64,000 bases of DNA from positions 1,488,001-1,552,000 of the forward strand of contig NZ_CP055481.1 in assembly GCF_013705725.1 (NCBI RefSeq), in the 5' to 3' direction. Source of the DNA: Klebsiella sp. RHBSTW-00484 (GTDB lineage: Bacteria > Pseudomonadota > Gammaproteobacteria > Enterobacterales > Enterobacteriaceae). The first letter of the stretch is position 1, and every line of letters begins with the position of its first letter. Below the pieces are notes generated by a model. That model had not been told where the DNA came from, did no database searches, and worked only from the letters and a program-made list of their open reading frames with translations. Shown piece by piece: positions 20,646 to 30,192 of this stretch. The position numbers and the translations under genes were made by a program.

Positions 20646-23273
20646 ATGAGCAAGAGCACCGCTGAGATCCGTCAGGCGTTTCTCGACTTTTTCCATAGTA
20701 AGGGACATCAGGTAGTTGCGAGCAGCTCCCTGGTGCCGCATAACGACCCGACCCTGCTGTTTACCAACGCCGGGATGAACCAGTTCAAGGATGTTTTCCT
20801 TGGTCTCGACAAACGTAATTATTCGCGCGCAACTACTGCGCAGCGTTGCGTTCGTGCGGGTGGTAAGCACAACGATCTGGAAAACGTCGGTTACACCGCG
20901 CGTCACCACACCTTCTTTGAAATGCTGGGTAACTTCAGCTTCGGCGATTATTTCAAGCAGGACGCAATCAAATACGCATGGGAACTGCTGACTGGTGAAA
21001 ACTGGTTTGCGCTGCCGAAAGAAAAACTGTGGGTGACCATCTACGAAACCGATGACGAAGCATTCGACATCTGGGCGAATGAAGTTGGTGTTCCGCGCGA
21101 GCGTATCATCCGTATCGGTGACAACAAAGGCGCAGCTTTTGCTTCCGATAACTTCTGGCAGATGGGTGATACCGGTCCTTGCGGTCCGTGCACCGAAATC
21201 TTTTTCGACCATGGCGATCACATCTGGGGCGGTCCTCCGGGAACCCCTGAAGAAGACGGCGATCGTTATATCGAGATTTGGAACATCGTCTTTATGCAGT
21301 TCAACCGTCAGGCCGACGGGACCATGGAACCGCTGCCGAAGCCGTCCGTTGATACCGGTATGGGCCTGGAGCGTATCGCGGCTGTGCTGCAACACGTGAA
21401 CTCCAACTACGATATTGACCTGTTCCGCGAGCTGATTAAGAACGTGGCTAACGTAACTGGTGCGACCGATCTCTCTAACAAGTCCCTGCGCGTTATTGCT
21501 GACCACATTCGCTCTTGTGCGTTCCTGATTGCTGATGGCGTTATTCCATCGAATGAAAACCGTGGCTATGTGCTGCGCCGTATCATTCGTCGCGCAATTC
21601 GTCATGGCAACATGCTGGGCGCGAAGGACTCTTTCTTCTGGAAACTGGTTGCCCCGCTGATTGAAGTGATGGGTTCAGCCGGTGAAGAGTTGAAACAGCA
21701 GCAAGCTCAGGTAGAGCAGGTGCTGAAAACTGAAGAAGAGCAGTTTGCTCGTACTCTGGAGCGTGGGCTGGCGCTGTTGGACGAAGAGCTGGCTAAGCTG
21801 AAAGGCGACACGCTGGATGGCGAAACCGCCTTCCGTCTGTACGATACTTACGGCTTCCCGGTCGACCTGACCGCGGACGTCTGCCGCGAGCGCGACATTA
21901 AAGTTGACGAAGCGGGCTTTGAAGCCGCAATGGAAGAGCAACGCCGCCGTGCGCGCGAATCCAGCGGTTTTGGCGCGGACTACAATGCGATGATTCGCGT
22001 TGAGGGCGCATCTGAGTTTAAAGGTTATGACAGCCTGGAGCTGAACGGCAAAGTCACTGCATTGTTTATCGACGGTAAAGCCGTCGATGCGGTGACAGCG
22101 GGTCAGGAAGCGGTTGTTATTCTGGATCAAACGCCATTCTATGCTGAATCCGGCGGCCAGGTAGGTGATAAAGGTGAACTTAAGGGCACCGGTTTCTCCT
22201 TCCAGGTCAGCGACGCACAGAAATATGGTCAGGCCATCGGCCACATCGGTAAACTGACCAGCGGTTCTCTGAAAGTAGGTGACGCGGTGCAGGCTGATGT
22301 TGACCAGGCTCGCCGTCAGCGTATTCGTTTGAACCACTCCGCCACGCACTTGATGCATGCGGCGCTGCGTCAGGTTCTCGGTACGCACGTGGCGCAGAAG
22401 GGTTCTCTGGTTAATGACAAAGCATTGCGTTTTGACTTCTCGCATTTTGAAGCGATGAAGCCGGAAGAGATCCGTGCGGTAGAAGATCTGGTGAATGCGC
22501 AAATTCGTCGCAACTTGCCTGTCGAAACCAATATCATGGACATTGATGCGGCTCGTGAATCCGGCGCGATGGCGCTGTTTGGCGAGAAATATGACGATCG
22601 CGTTCGTGTACTGAGCATGGGCGATTTCTCCACTGAACTGTGCGGCGGTACTCACGCCTCGCGTACTGGTGACATTGGTCTGTTCCGTATTACGTCTGAA
22701 TCCGGCACCGCCGCAGGCGTGCGTCGTATTGAAGCGGTCACCGGCGAAGGTGCTATTGCGTGGCTGCATGCGCAAAGCGATCAGCTCGGTGAGATCGCAC
22801 AACTGCTGAAGAGTGATACTCACAGCCTCGGCGATAAAGTACGAGCTGCATTAGAACGTAGTCGCCAGCTGGAAAAAGAGCTGCAGCAGTTGAAAGAGCA
22901 GGCTGCGGCGCAGGAGAGTGCAAACCTCTCCAGTAAAGCGGAAGAGATTAACGGCGTTAAGCTGCTGGTCAGCGAGCTGGCTGGCGTTGAGCCGAAAATG
23001 CTGCGTACCATGGTTGACGATCTGAAGAACCAACTGGGTTCAACGGTTGTCGTATTAGCCACGGTCGCAGAAGGTAAGGTTTCTCTGATTGCAGGTGTGT
23101 CTAAGGATGTGACAGACCGCGTGAAAGCAGGGGAGCTGGTTGGTATGGTCGCCCAGCAGGTGGGCGGTAAAGGGGGCGGTCGTCCGGATATGGCGCAAGC
23201 TGGCGGTACCGATGCGTCTGCCCTCCCTGCTGCGTTGGCCAGTGTGAAAGGCTGGGTGAGCGCAAAACTGTAA
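20646..23273 (+). CDS. alaS: Alanyl-tRNA synthetase
   Basis: An 875-residue class II synthetase. The aminoacylation domain (motif 1 near [10 protein letters not shown], motif 2 [16 protein letters not shown]) is followed by a tRNA-recognition region, the editing domain with zinc-binding [12 protein letters not shown] and [13 protein letters not shown], and a C-terminal oligomerisation domain (coiled-coil [13 protein letters not shown], then the [11 protein letters not shown] segment). Full length. A GATGCT/AGCATC hairpin follows near 23290-23315. Confidence 0.98.
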   Translation: MSKSTAEIRQAFLDFFHSKGHQVVASSSLVPHNDPTLLFTNAGMNQFKDVFLGLDKRNYSRATTAQRCVRAGGKHNDLENVGYTARHHTFFEMLGNFSFGDYFKQDAIKYAWELLTGENWFALPKEKLWVTIYETDDEAFDIWANEVGVPRERIIRIGDNKGAAFASDNFWQMGDTGPCGPCTEIFFDHGDHIWGGPPGTPEEDGDRYIEIWNIVFMQFNRQADGTMEPLPKPSVDTGMGLERIAAVLQHVNSNYDIDLFRELIKNVANVTGATDLSNKSLRVIADHIRSCAFLIADGVIPSNENRGYVLRRIIRRAIRHGNMLGAKDSFFWKLVAPLIEVMGSAGEELKQQQAQVEQVLKTEEEQFARTLERGLALLDEELAKLKGDTLDGETAFRLYDTYGFPVDLTADVCRERDIKVDEAGFEAAMEEQRRRARESSGFGADYNAMIRVEGASEFKGYDSLELNGKVTALFIDGKAVDAVTAGQEAVVILDQTPFYAESGGQVGDKGELKGTGFSFQVSDAQKYGQAIGHIGKLTSGSLKVGDAVQADVDQARRQRIRLNHSATHLMHAALRQVLGTHVAQKGSLVNDKALRFDFSHFEAMKPEEIRAVEDLVNAQIRRNLPVETNIMDIDAARESGAMALFGEKYDDRVRVLSMGDFSTELCGGTHASRTGDIGLFRITSESGTAAGVRRIEAVTGEGAIAWLHAQSDQLGEIAQLLKSDTHSLGDKVRAALERSRQLEKELQQLKEQAAAQESANLSSKAEEINGVKLLVSELAGVEPKMLRTMVDDLKNQLGSTVVVLATVAEGKVSLIAGVSKDVTDRVKAGELVGMVAQQVGGKGGGRPDMAQAGGTDASALPAALASVKGWVSAKL

Positions 23274-23511
23274 TAACTATAAACGCATAGATGCTGTCAT
23301 TCTCGGATTATAGCATCTTGCGCGAGAAGCACTGATAACGATAAAGTCGGGTTGAAGTTGTGTATATCGGCTAAACTTAGGTTTAACAGAATGTGATGCC
23401 GTGACTGCTTACACCGTAGGGTGTTTGTCATCGCTTACTTTTTGGCGTTATATGATGGATAATGCCGGGATACGAGAGACCCGACTCTTTTAATCTTTCA
23501 AGGAGCAAAGA

Positions 23512-23697
23512 ATGCTGATTCTGACTCGTCGAGTTGGTGAGACCCTCATGATTGGAGATGAGGTCACTGTGACAGTTTTAGGGGTTAAGGGTAACCAGGT
23601 ACGTATTGGCGTAAACGCCCCTAAAGAAGTCTCCGTGCATCGTGAAGAGATCTACCAGCGTATCCAGGCTGAAAAATCCCAGCAGTCCAGTTACTAA
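23512..23697 (+). CDS. csrA: Carbon storage regulator CsrA
   Basis: A 61-residue RNA-binding dimer that controls translation and stability of mRNAs for carbon storage, motility and biofilm. It is nearly identical to E. coli CsrA ([18 protein letters not shown]..., with RNA-contact residues L4 and R44 regions). A good ribosome-binding site (AAGGAGCAAAGA) precedes it. The 238-base gap after alaS probably carries its own promoters. The hairpin GCGCCTC/GAGGCGC at 23705-23728 follows. Confidence 0.98.
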
Positions 23698-23704
23698 GGT
23701 TTTC

Positions 23705-23728
23705 GCGCCTCGCTTTTTTGTGAGGCGC
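23705..23728 (+). terminator. Hairpin after csrA
   Basis: GCGCCTC-N10-GAGGCGC with a T-rich loop but no following T-run; terminator or mRNA-stabilising hairpin. The rest of the gap up to the tRNA promoter (23729-23930) is AT-rich and shows no gene. Confidence 0.5.
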
Positions 23729-23930
23729 ATCCCTCTACCCGCTTTTTTCCTCACTTTTCTTCTCTTGTGACCTCTATTTTTTGTCTATTGCCCATCATCC
23801 GCTACAGTTATCTTTCGCTTTCACAACGACGTAATAGCCAATTTCTTGTTGATAAAATACTCTTTTTGCCGTTTTCACAGGCTAATTGCGCGGGAAGTGT
23901 GCAAACGAAAAAAAGGTCTCGAAAAAAGGT

Positions 23931-23958
23931 TTGACTTATAAGTACCAGAAAGTAATAT
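23931..23958 (+). promoter_or_regulatory. Stable-RNA promoter of the serV-arg tRNA operon
   Basis: TTGACT and TAATAT with 16-base spacing, followed by a G+C-rich discriminator (GTGCGCC), as typical for tRNA operons under stringent control. It lies about 60 bases upstream of the first tRNA. Confidence 0.75.
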
Positions 23959-24020
23959 GTGCGCCATCGCAGCGACGAAGAGCAGAAACAAGTTCTTCGA
24001 AGCACTCGAAAGAGGCGTGT

Positions 24021-24113
24021 GGTGAGGTGGCCGAGAGGCTGAAGGCGCTCCCCTGCTAAGGGAGTATGCGGTCAAAAGCTGCATCCGGGGTTCGAATCCC
24101 CGCCTCACCGCCA
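24021..24113 (+). tRNA. serV: tRNA-Ser (anticodon GCT)
   Basis: A 93-base tRNA with a long variable arm. Acceptor GGTGAGG pairs with CCTCACC, the discriminator is G and CCA is encoded. The anticodon GCT (24055-24057) reads AGC/AGU codons. It is first in a serV-arg cluster as in E. coli. Confidence 0.97.
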
Positions 24114-24117
24114 TTTT

Positions 24118-24194
24118 GCATCCGTAGCTCAGCTGGATAGAGTACTCGGCTACGAACCGAGCGGTCGGAGGTTCGAATCCTCCCGGATGCACCA
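24118..24194 (+). tRNA. tRNA-Arg (anticodon ACG), copy 1
   Basis: 77 bases including encoded CCA. Acceptor GCATCCG/CGGATGC, anticodon ACG at 24152-24154 (read as ICG for CGU/CGC/CGA), T-stem GGAGG/CCTCC. It lies four bases after tRNA-Ser. First of four identical copies corresponding to E. coli argV/Y/Z/Q. Confidence 0.97.
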
Positions 24195-24255
24195 TATTCT
24201 CCCCAGTAACAGCAATATTGTTGTTGCATGGTCTGCGAAATTATAGCCAGCACCA

Positions 24256-24326
24256 GGGAGGATAACGTTGCTTTAGCAACGGCTCGAAGGGTGAGGCGCA
24301 GGCGAGTAATCCTCCCGGATGCACCA
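24256..24326 (+). repeat. Spacer module 1: hairpin cluster ending in a tRNA-Arg 3' end
   Basis: A 71-base module GGGAGGAT...ATCCTCCC-GGATGCACCA. Its last 20 bases are identical to the 3' end of the tRNA-Arg (T-stem 3' strand, acceptor 3' strand, CCA). Inside the outer stem lie a CGTTGC-TTTA-GCAACG hairpin and a weak GCTC/GGGT hairpin. Confidence 0.8.
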
Positions 24327-24388
24327 TCTTTTACTTGATACGGTTTTAGCAACGGTATCAAAATCTGCAGTAAAGTAAGTTTCCCGAT

Positions 24389-24465
24389 GCATCCGTAGCT
24401 CAGCTGGATAGAGTACTCGGCTACGAACCGAGCGGTCGGAGGTTCGAATCCTCCCGGATGCACCA
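24389..24465 (+). tRNA. tRNA-Arg (anticodon ACG), copy 2
   Basis: Identical in sequence to copy 1 and starting 271 bases after it. Encoded CCA at the 3' end. Confidence 0.97.
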
Positions 24466-24526
24466 TATTCTCCTCAGTGACAGCGATATCGTTGTGGCAT
24501 GGTCTGCGAGATAGTCGGCAGTACCA

Positions 24527-24595
24527 GGGAGGATAACGTTGCTTTAGCAACGGCCCGAAGGGCGAACAGAGTGAGTCATCCTCCCGGATGCACCA
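24527..24595 (+). repeat. Spacer module 2: hairpin cluster ending in a tRNA-Arg 3' end
   Basis: A 69-base copy of the module with intact inner hairpins CGTTGC/GCAACG and GCCC-GAA-GGGC, outer stem GGGAGGAT/ATCCTCCC and a tRNA-like CCA end. Confidence 0.8.
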
Positions 24596-24656
24596 TCTCT
24601 TACTTGATATGGCTTAGTAGTCGTATCAACATCGGCAGTAAAGCAAGTTTCCCGAT

Positions 24657-24733
24657 GCATCCGTAGCTCAGCTGGATAGAGTACTCGGCTACGAACCGAG
24701 CGGTCGGAGGTTCGAATCCTCCCGGATGCACCA
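24657..24733 (+). tRNA. tRNA-Arg (anticodon ACG), copy 3
   Basis: Identical to copies 1 and 2; the spacing from copy 2 is 268 bases. Confidence 0.97.
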
Positions 24734-24794
24734 TATTCTCCTCAGTGACAGCGATATCGTTGTGGCATGGTCTGCGAGATAGTCGCCAGTACCA

Positions 24795-24863
24795 GGGAGG
24801 ATAACGTTGCTTTAGCAACGGCCCGAAGGGCGAACAGAGTGAGTCATCCTCCCGGATGCACCA
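24795..24863 (+). repeat. Spacer module 3: hairpin cluster ending in a tRNA-Arg 3' end
   Basis: A 69-base module almost identical to module 2, with all three stems intact and ending GGATGCACCA. Confidence 0.8.
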
Positions 24864-24924
24864 TCTCTTACTTGATATGGCTTAGTAGTCGTATCAAAAT
24901 CTGCAGTAAAGCAAGTTTCCCAAT

Positions 24925-25001
24925 GCATCCGTAGCTCAGCTGGATAGAGTACTCGGCTACGAACCGAGCGGTCGGAGGTTCGAATCCTCCCGGATGCACC
25001 A
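24925..25001 (+). tRNA. tRNA-Arg (anticodon ACG), copy 4
   Basis: Identical to the other copies; the spacing from copy 3 is 268 bases. Last tRNA of the cluster. Confidence 0.97.
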
Positions 25002-25062
25002 TATTCTTCTTAGTAACAGCTATATCGTTGTGGCATGGTCTGCGCGATAGTCGGCAGTACCA

Positions 25063-25133
25063 GGGAGGATAACGTTGCTTTAGCAACGGCCCGAAGGGCG
25101 AGGTGCAGCCGAGTAATCCTCCCGGATGCACCA
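25063..25133 (+). repeat. Spacer module 4: hairpin cluster ending in a tRNA-Arg 3' end
   Basis: A 71-base module after the last tRNA. It ends in the tRNA 3' sequence and is followed by TATTCTCC-type DNA like that after each true tRNA, showing that the module was copied as part of a tandem unit. Confidence 0.8.
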
Positions 25134-25295
25134 TATTCTCCGAGATAGCAGCAACACTCCCCTCAAGTCATCTCCAGCGCAATAATTCACAATCTTCTTC
25201 AGCACTTTTTTCATTGGCAAGTCGCTCTTTCCACTATAATTTATCCCTGTATACCAGCCTGATTTTGGGTGATATAAGTGCAAGGAGAGAAATCC

Positions 25296-25610
25296 ATGAA
25301 ATGGTTCAAAGCGACATCTGCGTTTTGCGCGACGCTTCTGGTAGCCGCCACGCTTGCGGGCTGTGCCGGATCGTCCACCAAAGAAAGTACCGGTGGATAC
25401 ATTGACGATACCGTCGTCACAACCAAAGTGAAATCCGCGTTATTCAATGATAAAGAGATCAAATCCTCAGAAATTAGCGTGCAGACCTTTAAGGGTCGTG
25501 TACAACTGAGCGGCTTTGTCTCATCCGCCGATAGTGCTAAACGCGCGGTAGAAGTGACGCGCAAAGTGCAGGGTGTTCGTGTGGTTGAGAATGATTTAAG
25601 AATCAAATAA
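25296..25610 (+). CDS. BON-domain lipoprotein
   Basis: A 104-residue protein. The signal sequence ends in a lipobox (ATLAGCAGSS, Cys at about residue 24), so it is probably anchored in a membrane facing the periplasm. The remainder is one BON domain (DDTVVTTKVKSALF...VQLSGFVSSADSAKRA), a fold found in OsmY-like envelope stress proteins. It starts at MKWFKATS behind AAGGAGAG. It ends at a strong GGCGCC hairpin terminator. Specific role unknown. Confidence 0.88.
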   Translation: MKWFKATSAFCATLLVAATLAGCAGSSTKESTGGYIDDTVVTTKVKSALFNDKEIKSSEISVQTFKGRVQLSGFVSSADSAKRAVEVTRKVQGVRVVENDLRIK

Positions 25611-25636
25611 ACCCATTAAACTGCACCCGCATAGAT

Positions 25637-25658
25637 AAAGGCGCCATCGGGCGCCTTT
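25637..25658 (+). terminator. Terminator after the BON lipoprotein gene
   Basis: AAAGGCGCC-ATC-GGGCGCCTTT, followed by a short T-rich stretch. Confidence 0.8.
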
Positions 25659-25737
25659 GTTGCATCTACCGCTAGCAGCGACAAAACCAGCCTTTTGCGA
25701 TACAGTAATCTCTCCTGAACCGGCTGGTGAGAACACG

Positions 25738-26304
25738 ATGTACGAACGTTACGCAGGACTGATTTTTGACATGGATGGCACGATCCTCGATACCGAGCCG
25801 ACGCATCGTAAGGCATGGAACGAGGTTCTGGGACGTTATGGTATGCGTTTCGATATGCAGGCCATGGTTGCGCTTAACGGTTCTCCAACCTGGCGTATTG
25901 CTCAGGCCGTTATCGAATTAAATCACGCGGATTTAGACCCTCATCATCTGGCACAAGAAAAAACGGACGCCGTGAAAGCGATGCTTCTGGATAGCGTCCG
26001 TCCTTTGCCGTTGATTGAGGTGGTTAAGGAGTGGCACGGTCGTCGCCCAATGTCAGTCGGTACTGGCAGCGAGAGCGCCGTTGCTGAAGCGCTGCTGGCT
26101 CATCTGGGCCTTCGTCACTACTTCTCTGCGGTTGTTGCCGCCGATCATGTTGTAAACCATAAACCCGCACCCGACACCTTCTTACTGTGTGCTGATCTCA
26201 TGGGCGTTGCGGCAGATAAATGCGTTGTCTTCGAAGATGCGGACTTCGGTCTGCAGGCGGCGAAGCGCGCCGGAATGGATGCCGTGGATGTGCGATTGCT
26301 GTGA
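25738..26304 (+). CDS. yqaB: HAD phosphatase YqaB (fructose-1-phosphate / 6-phosphogluconate phosphatase)
   Basis: A 188-residue HAD-family sugar phosphatase. HAD motif I is FDMDGTILDTEP (D-x-D nucleophile), motif II is in VGTGSES, motif III is the lysine in NHKPAPDTF, and motif IV is FEDADFGLQAA. The start at 25738 (MYERYAGLIFDMDG) has a moderate ribosome-binding site and matches E. coli. The stop overlaps the GTG start of yqaA. Confidence 0.95.
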   Translation: MYERYAGLIFDMDGTILDTEPTHRKAWNEVLGRYGMRFDMQAMVALNGSPTWRIAQAVIELNHADLDPHHLAQEKTDAVKAMLLDSVRPLPLIEVVKEWHGRRPMSVGTGSESAVAEALLAHLGLRHYFSAVVAADHVVNHKPAPDTFLLCADLMGVAADKCVVFEDADFGLQAAKRAGMDAVDVRLL

Positions 26305-26729
26305 GCGACGCGCTGTCGCTGATATCGCTGTTTGCCAGTAGCTTTTTGAGCGCAACGCTGCTCCCTGGCAACTCGGAAGTAGTATTGGTTGCCATGCTGC
26401 TGGCGGGAGTTAGCAAACCGTGGTTACTGGTTTTAATAGCAATAATCGGTAATAGCCTTGGAGGGGTAACTAACGTTATTCTGGGGCGCCTGTTTCCGCT
26501 ACGCAAAACATCGCGCTGGCAGGAGAAGGCGTCCGGCTGGTTAAGCCGTTATGGCGCGGTCACGCTATTATTAAGTTGGGCGCCTGTTATAGGTGATTTG
26601 CTGTGTTTACTGGCGGGATGGATGCGCATTTCCTGGGGACCAGTACTCTTTTTCTTATGCCTTGGCAAAGCATTACGCTATATCGTCATTGCGGCGATAA
26701 CGCTTCAGGGCATGACGTGGTGGCACTAA
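26301..26729 (+). CDS. yqaA: Inner-membrane protein YqaA (SNARE-associated/DedA-like)
   Basis: A 142-residue membrane protein with about four hydrophobic segments, homologous to E. coli YqaA throughout (SLFASSFLSATLLPGNSEVV). GTG start at 26301 overlapping the yqaB TGA (GTGA), giving the E. coli length; the longer upstream reading lies within yqaB. Function is not established; the family is related to DedA membrane proteins. Confidence 0.92.
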   Translation: MSDALSLISLFASSFLSATLLPGNSEVVLVAMLLAGVSKPWLLVLIAIIGNSLGGVTNVILGRLFPLRKTSRWQEKASGWLSRYGAVTLLLSWAPVIGDLLCLLAGWMRISWGPVLFFLCLGKALRYIVIAAITLQGMTWWH

Positions 26730-26795
26730 TTGGACTGATTGTTCAACCATTACAATTATGCTAATTCAAACGATTTCGACAGGCGGGAGGTCAAA

Positions 26796-28352
26796 TTGAT
26801 CCCGGACGTATCACAGGCGCTGGCCTGGCTGGAAAAAAATCCTCAGGCTTTACAGGGTATTCAACGCGGTCTTGAGCGCGAAACGCTGCGCGTCAACGCT
26901 GACGGCACGCTGGCCACTACCGGTCATCCGCAAGCCTTAGGCTCGGCACTGACGCATAAATGGATTACCACCGATTTTGCCGAAGCCTTGCTGGAATTTA
27001 TAACGCCGGTTGATGGCGATATCCAGCATATGCTCACCTTAATGCGCGATGTTCATCGCTATACCGCCCGCCATATTGGCGAAGAGCGGATGTGGCCGCT
27101 GAGTATGCCTTGCTACATCGCACCCGGTCAGGATATTGAACTGGCGCAGTACGGCACATCAAATATTGGTCGCCTGAAAACACTGTATCGCGAAGGGTTG
27201 AAGAACCGTTATGGTGCGCTCATGCAAACCATTTCCGGCGTGCACTATAACTTCTCTCTGCCAATGGCGTTCTGGCAGGCTAAATGTGGCGTTGAGGATG
27301 TTGAAAGCGGTAAAGAGGCCATTTCAGCGGGTTATTTCCGTTCCATTCGTAACTACTACCGTTTTGGTTGGGTGATTCCGTACCTGTTTGGCGCGTCCCC
27401 GGCAATTTGTTCTTCGTTCCTGCAAGGGAAACCGACGACATTGCCGTTTGAGGAAGCCAGCAACGGCATGTATTACCTGCCTTATGCTACCTCTCTGCGT
27501 CTGAGCGATCTGGGCTATACCAATAAGTCGCAAAGTAATCTCGGAATTACGTTTAACGATCTGTATGAGTATGTGGCAGGATTGAAGCGGGCGATTAAAA
27601 CGCCTTCCGAAGAGTACGCGCAGATTGGGCTGGAGGAAGACGGAAAGCGTCTGCAAATCAACAGCAATGTATTGCAGATCGAAAATGAGCTGTACGCGCC
27701 GATTCGCCCTAAACGCGTCACCCGCAGTGGTGAAACGCCTTCCGACGCGCTGCTGCGCGGTGGTATTGAATATATCGAAGTGCGTTCTCTGGATATTAAC
27801 CCGTTCTCACCGATTGGCGTTGACGAGCAGCAGGTACGCTTCCTGGATCTGTTTATGGTCTGGTGTGTACTGGCCGATGCGCCAGAGATGAGCAGCGATG
27901 AACTGTTGTGCACGCGCACCAACTGGAATCGCGTTATTCTGGAAGGCCGCAAGCCGGGCCTGACGTTGGGTATCGGTTGTGAAACCGCCCAGTTCCCGCT
28001 GGCTAAAGTGGGTAAAGATCTGTTCCGTGATTTACGCCGCGTGGCGCAAACGTTAGATAGCATCCACGGATGTCAGGCGTATCAGCAGGTTTGTGATGAG
28101 CTGGTTGCCTGCTTTGATAACCCGGAATTGACCTTCTCGGCGCGCATTCTGCGTTCTATGCTTGAAGAAGGGATTGGCGGCACTGGTAGGGAGCTTGCCG
28201 ATCAATATCGTACGATGCTGCGCGAAGAGCCGCTGGAAATTTTACGCGAAGAGGATTTTATTACCGAGCGTGAAGCATCAATACAGCGTCAGCAGAAGGT
28301 TGAAGCGGAAGATAGCGAGCCGTTTGAAGCGCTGTTGGCAAGGCACGTGTAG
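26796..28352 (+). CDS. gshA: Glutamate-cysteine ligase
   Basis: A 518-residue enzyme for the first, rate-limiting step of glutathione synthesis (L-Glu + L-Cys + ATP). It uses a TTG start at 26796, as E. coli gshA does, preceded by GGCGGGAGG at six bases. Starting there gives exactly the E. coli length; an ATG 57 bases upstream would add an unrelated 19-residue extension. Conserved segments include [11 protein letters not shown] and [16 protein letters not shown]. Confidence 0.96.
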   Translation: MIPDVSQALAWLEKNPQALQGIQRGLERETLRVNADGTLATTGHPQALGSALTHKWITTDFAEALLEFITPVDGDIQHMLTLMRDVHRYTARHIGEERMWPLSMPCYIAPGQDIELAQYGTSNIGRLKTLYREGLKNRYGALMQTISGVHYNFSLPMAFWQAKCGVEDVESGKEAISAGYFRSIRNYYRFGWVIPYLFGASPAICSSFLQGKPTTLPFEEASNGMYYLPYATSLRLSDLGYTNKSQSNLGITFNDLYEYVAGLKRAIKTPSEEYAQIGLEEDGKRLQINSNVLQIENELYAPIRPKRVTRSGETPSDALLRGGIEYIEVRSLDINPFSPIGVDEQQVRFLDLFMVWCVLADAPEMSSDELLCTRTNWNRVILEGRKPGLTLGIGCETAQFPLAKVGKDLFRDLRRVAQTLDSIHGCQAYQQVCDELVACFDNPELTFSARILRSMLEEGIGGTGRELADQYRTMLREEPLEILREEDFITEREASIQRQQKVEAEDSEPFEALLARHV

Positions 28353-28370
28353 TTTTACTGCCCGTAGAAA

Positions 28371-28448
28371 AGAAAACGGCCACAATCAATGTGGCCAAAC
28401 TCTCATCTCTGATTCAGGGATGATGATGATAATAAATGCGCGTCTTTC
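28371..28448 (-). ncRNA. micA: Small RNA MicA
   Basis: On the minus strand between gshA and luxS the sequence begins GAAAGACGCGCATTTATTATC, as in E. coli MicA, with the ompA-pairing region near the 5' end. An internal hairpin (CTGAATCAG region) follows, and then the terminator GGCCACATTGATTGTGGCC with a T-rich tail. MicA is an Hfq-dependent, sigma-E-induced repressor of ompA and other porin mRNAs. It is antisense to the luxS leader. Confidence 0.93.
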
Positions 28449-28518
28449 ATATATTCAGACTCGCCGTCTCAAAAAGAGTTCATTTTATTTTTAAAAAAAT
28501 CACTATCGGAGGTGAAGA

Positions 28519-29034
28519 ATGCCATTGTTAGATAGTTTCACAGTCGACCACACCCGAATGGAAGCGCCTGCGGTGCGTGTCGCGAAGAAAATGAACACGC
28601 CTCACGGCGATGAAATTACCGTTTTTGATCTGCGATTCTGCATTCCAAATCAGGAAGTGATGCCGGAAAGAGGCATTCACACGCTTGAGCACCTGTTTGC
28701 CGGTTTCATGCGCGATCACCTGAACGGCAATGGTGTGGAAATCATCGATATCTCTCCGATGGGTTGCCGTACCGGGTTCTATATGAGCCTGATCGGTACG
28801 CCGGACGAGCAGCGCGTCGCGGATGCCTGGAAAGCGGCGATGGCCGACGTGCTGAAAGTGAAAGAACAGAACCAGATCCCGGAGCTGAACGTTTACCAGT
28901 GCGGAACTTACACCATGCACTCACTGGAAGAAGCCCAGGATATCGCTCGTCATATCATTGAGCGCGACGTACGCGTCAACAGCAACGATGAGCTGGCGCT
29001 GCCGAAAGAAAAACTGCAAGAACTGCACATCTAG
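28519..29034 (+). CDS. luxS: S-ribosylhomocysteine lyase LuxS
   Basis: A 171-residue metalloenzyme converting S-ribosylhomocysteine to homocysteine and DPD, the precursor of autoinducer-2. The metal site H-x-x-E-H is HTLEH (about 54-58), with the later ligand C128 in YQCGTYT and the catalytic cysteine in GCRTGFY. The ribosome-binding site GGAGGTG is strong. A hairpin AGCCGG...CCGGCT at 29045-29073 may terminate it. Confidence 0.97.
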   Translation: MPLLDSFTVDHTRMEAPAVRVAKKMNTPHGDEITVFDLRFCIPNQEVMPERGIHTLEHLFAGFMRDHLNGNGVEIIDISPMGCRTGFYMSLIGTPDEQRVADAWKAAMADVLKVKEQNQIPELNVYQCGTYTMHSLEEAQDIARHIIERDVRVNSNDELALPKEKLQELHI

Positions 29035-29076
29035 TGATTGCTGTAGCCGGACAGAGTCGACCCTGCCCGGCTGATT

Positions 29077-30192
29077 TTACCCATCGATTACCCGATATTC
29101 CACGCAGTGCGCTTCATCAGGCTGCGGCACCTCCAGTTTTGCCGCCATTCGCGTTATCACCGCATCCGGAACCGCATATTGACGGTTCGCATTTTGCTGT
29201 TTCCACTGCGCCCACGGTACTTCCAGATAGACAATTTTTACCCGCGCGCCGTAGGCGGTAAACAGCCCAATGAGCTGACTGCGCAACTGGCGGGTAATGT
29301 TCGTCGCGTTCCAGACAAACGCAGTTTTTTGCCGCAGCAAAACTCGCGCGTCCTCTTTGGCCTGCTGGACAATACGCCCGGTTGCCGCTTTGTCTTCCGG
29401 ACTGACGCCAAGCCGACGGCGGATATCATCCAGGCTGACCACCGGCATGCCGTGGCACTGTTCGCTGATATAGCGATCTTTCCCCATTCCGGGCAGCGCG
29501 CTCAGTAAAATCACTTCAAAGCTTTCCGTTTCCCAGGGAACGAAATCGGGCGAACTGTTCAGATGCGTCAGATAATGCCAGCGCGCCGTATCGGAAGCAA
29601 AAGGCCGAGACCGTCCCCAACACTGCTGTTCCTGACAGAAAAGCTCAAACAGGGCGATACGGTCGAGTATCTCCTGTTTGTCCTGACAGCGGCGACCTTC
29701 TACATCAGCACGAGCAAGCAGTGCGAGCAGACGCGTGTCGATGCGCATGGCGGCGGTAAGTAGCAGGCGCTCAGGTGCCGGACGTTCCAGTAGCCATAAT
29801 GGCAGTCCGTGCAGGCGGACCAGCGCCACAATTTGTTCGCGCAGAGTAAATGGCGTAGGGATGTCGCGCCATAGGATCTGCCGTGCTGTCAGTTCGCCTT
29901 TTCGCGCATGCCCCGGTGACTGGATGCGGCCATTCTCATCCTGTTGGGTGGTGCTGCGTTTTTCTACATCGTGCAGTAGCGCAGCGGCCCATAAGAGCTC
30001 CTGCTGTTGAGGCGGACATTGTTGATAAGCGTCCATCGCCGTGAGCGCGTCGAGCACCATTTCGGTATGGATCCCAACATCGCCTTCGGCATGATGCAGC
30101 GGATCCTGCGGCACCTGATGCATCTCGTCCACCCAGCGGAAGCGTTGACGCAGCTCTGGCCAGCGCTTGTCGTCGGTGAGTTGCCAGATCAT
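29077..30192 (-). CDS. HD-Pnk: bifunctional RNA/DNA end-healing enzyme (HD phosphoesterase + 5'-OH kinase)
   Basis: A 371-residue protein. The N-terminal HD domain has H42 (GIHTEM), H74-D75 (ALLHDVEK), H95 (SPGHARKGE) and H128 (RLHGLP). The C-terminal P-loop kinase has LPGMGKD (233-239), then LDDIRRRLG (like the DDxxR of T4 Pnk) and WNATN. This architecture matches the HD-Pnk family, characterised in Runella, where the HD part removes 2',3'-cyclic or 3' phosphates and the kinase phosphorylates 5'-OH ends. The P-loop has Asp where Ser/Thr is usual. It overlaps the ligase gene by 4 bases, so it is one operon. Confidence 0.88.
   Translation of the reverse strand: MIWQLTDDKRWPELRQRFRWVDEMHQVPQDPLHHAEGDVGIHTEMVLDALTAMDAYQQCPPQQQELLWAAALLHDVEKRSTTQQDENGRIQSPGHARKGELTARQILWRDIPTPFTLREQIVALVRLHGLPLWLLERPAPERLLLTAAMRIDTRLLALLARADVEGRRCQDKQEILDRIALFELFCQEQQCWGRSRPFASDTARWHYLTHLNSSPDFVPWETESFEVILLSALPGMGKDRYISEQCHGMPVVSLDDIRRRLGVSPEDKAATGRIVQQAKEDARVLLRQKTAFVWNATNITRQLRSQLIGLFTAYGARVKIVYLEVPWAQWKQQNANRQYAVPDAVITRMAAKLEVPQPDEAHCVEYRVIDG

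Noticed and set aside
24021..25133. tRNA 3'-end copies as attachment-site scars of an integrated island
   Set aside because: The copies occur regularly after every tRNA-Arg within 270-base units; there is no integrase or foreign DNA between them. Tandem duplication explains them better.
23875..25134. Several minus-strand ORFs through the tRNA cluster (proteins beginning MVHPGGFEPPTARF)
   Set aside because: They are antisense readings of repeated tRNA-Arg genes and their spacers; this protein sequence is a familiar mis-annotation opposite tRNA genes.
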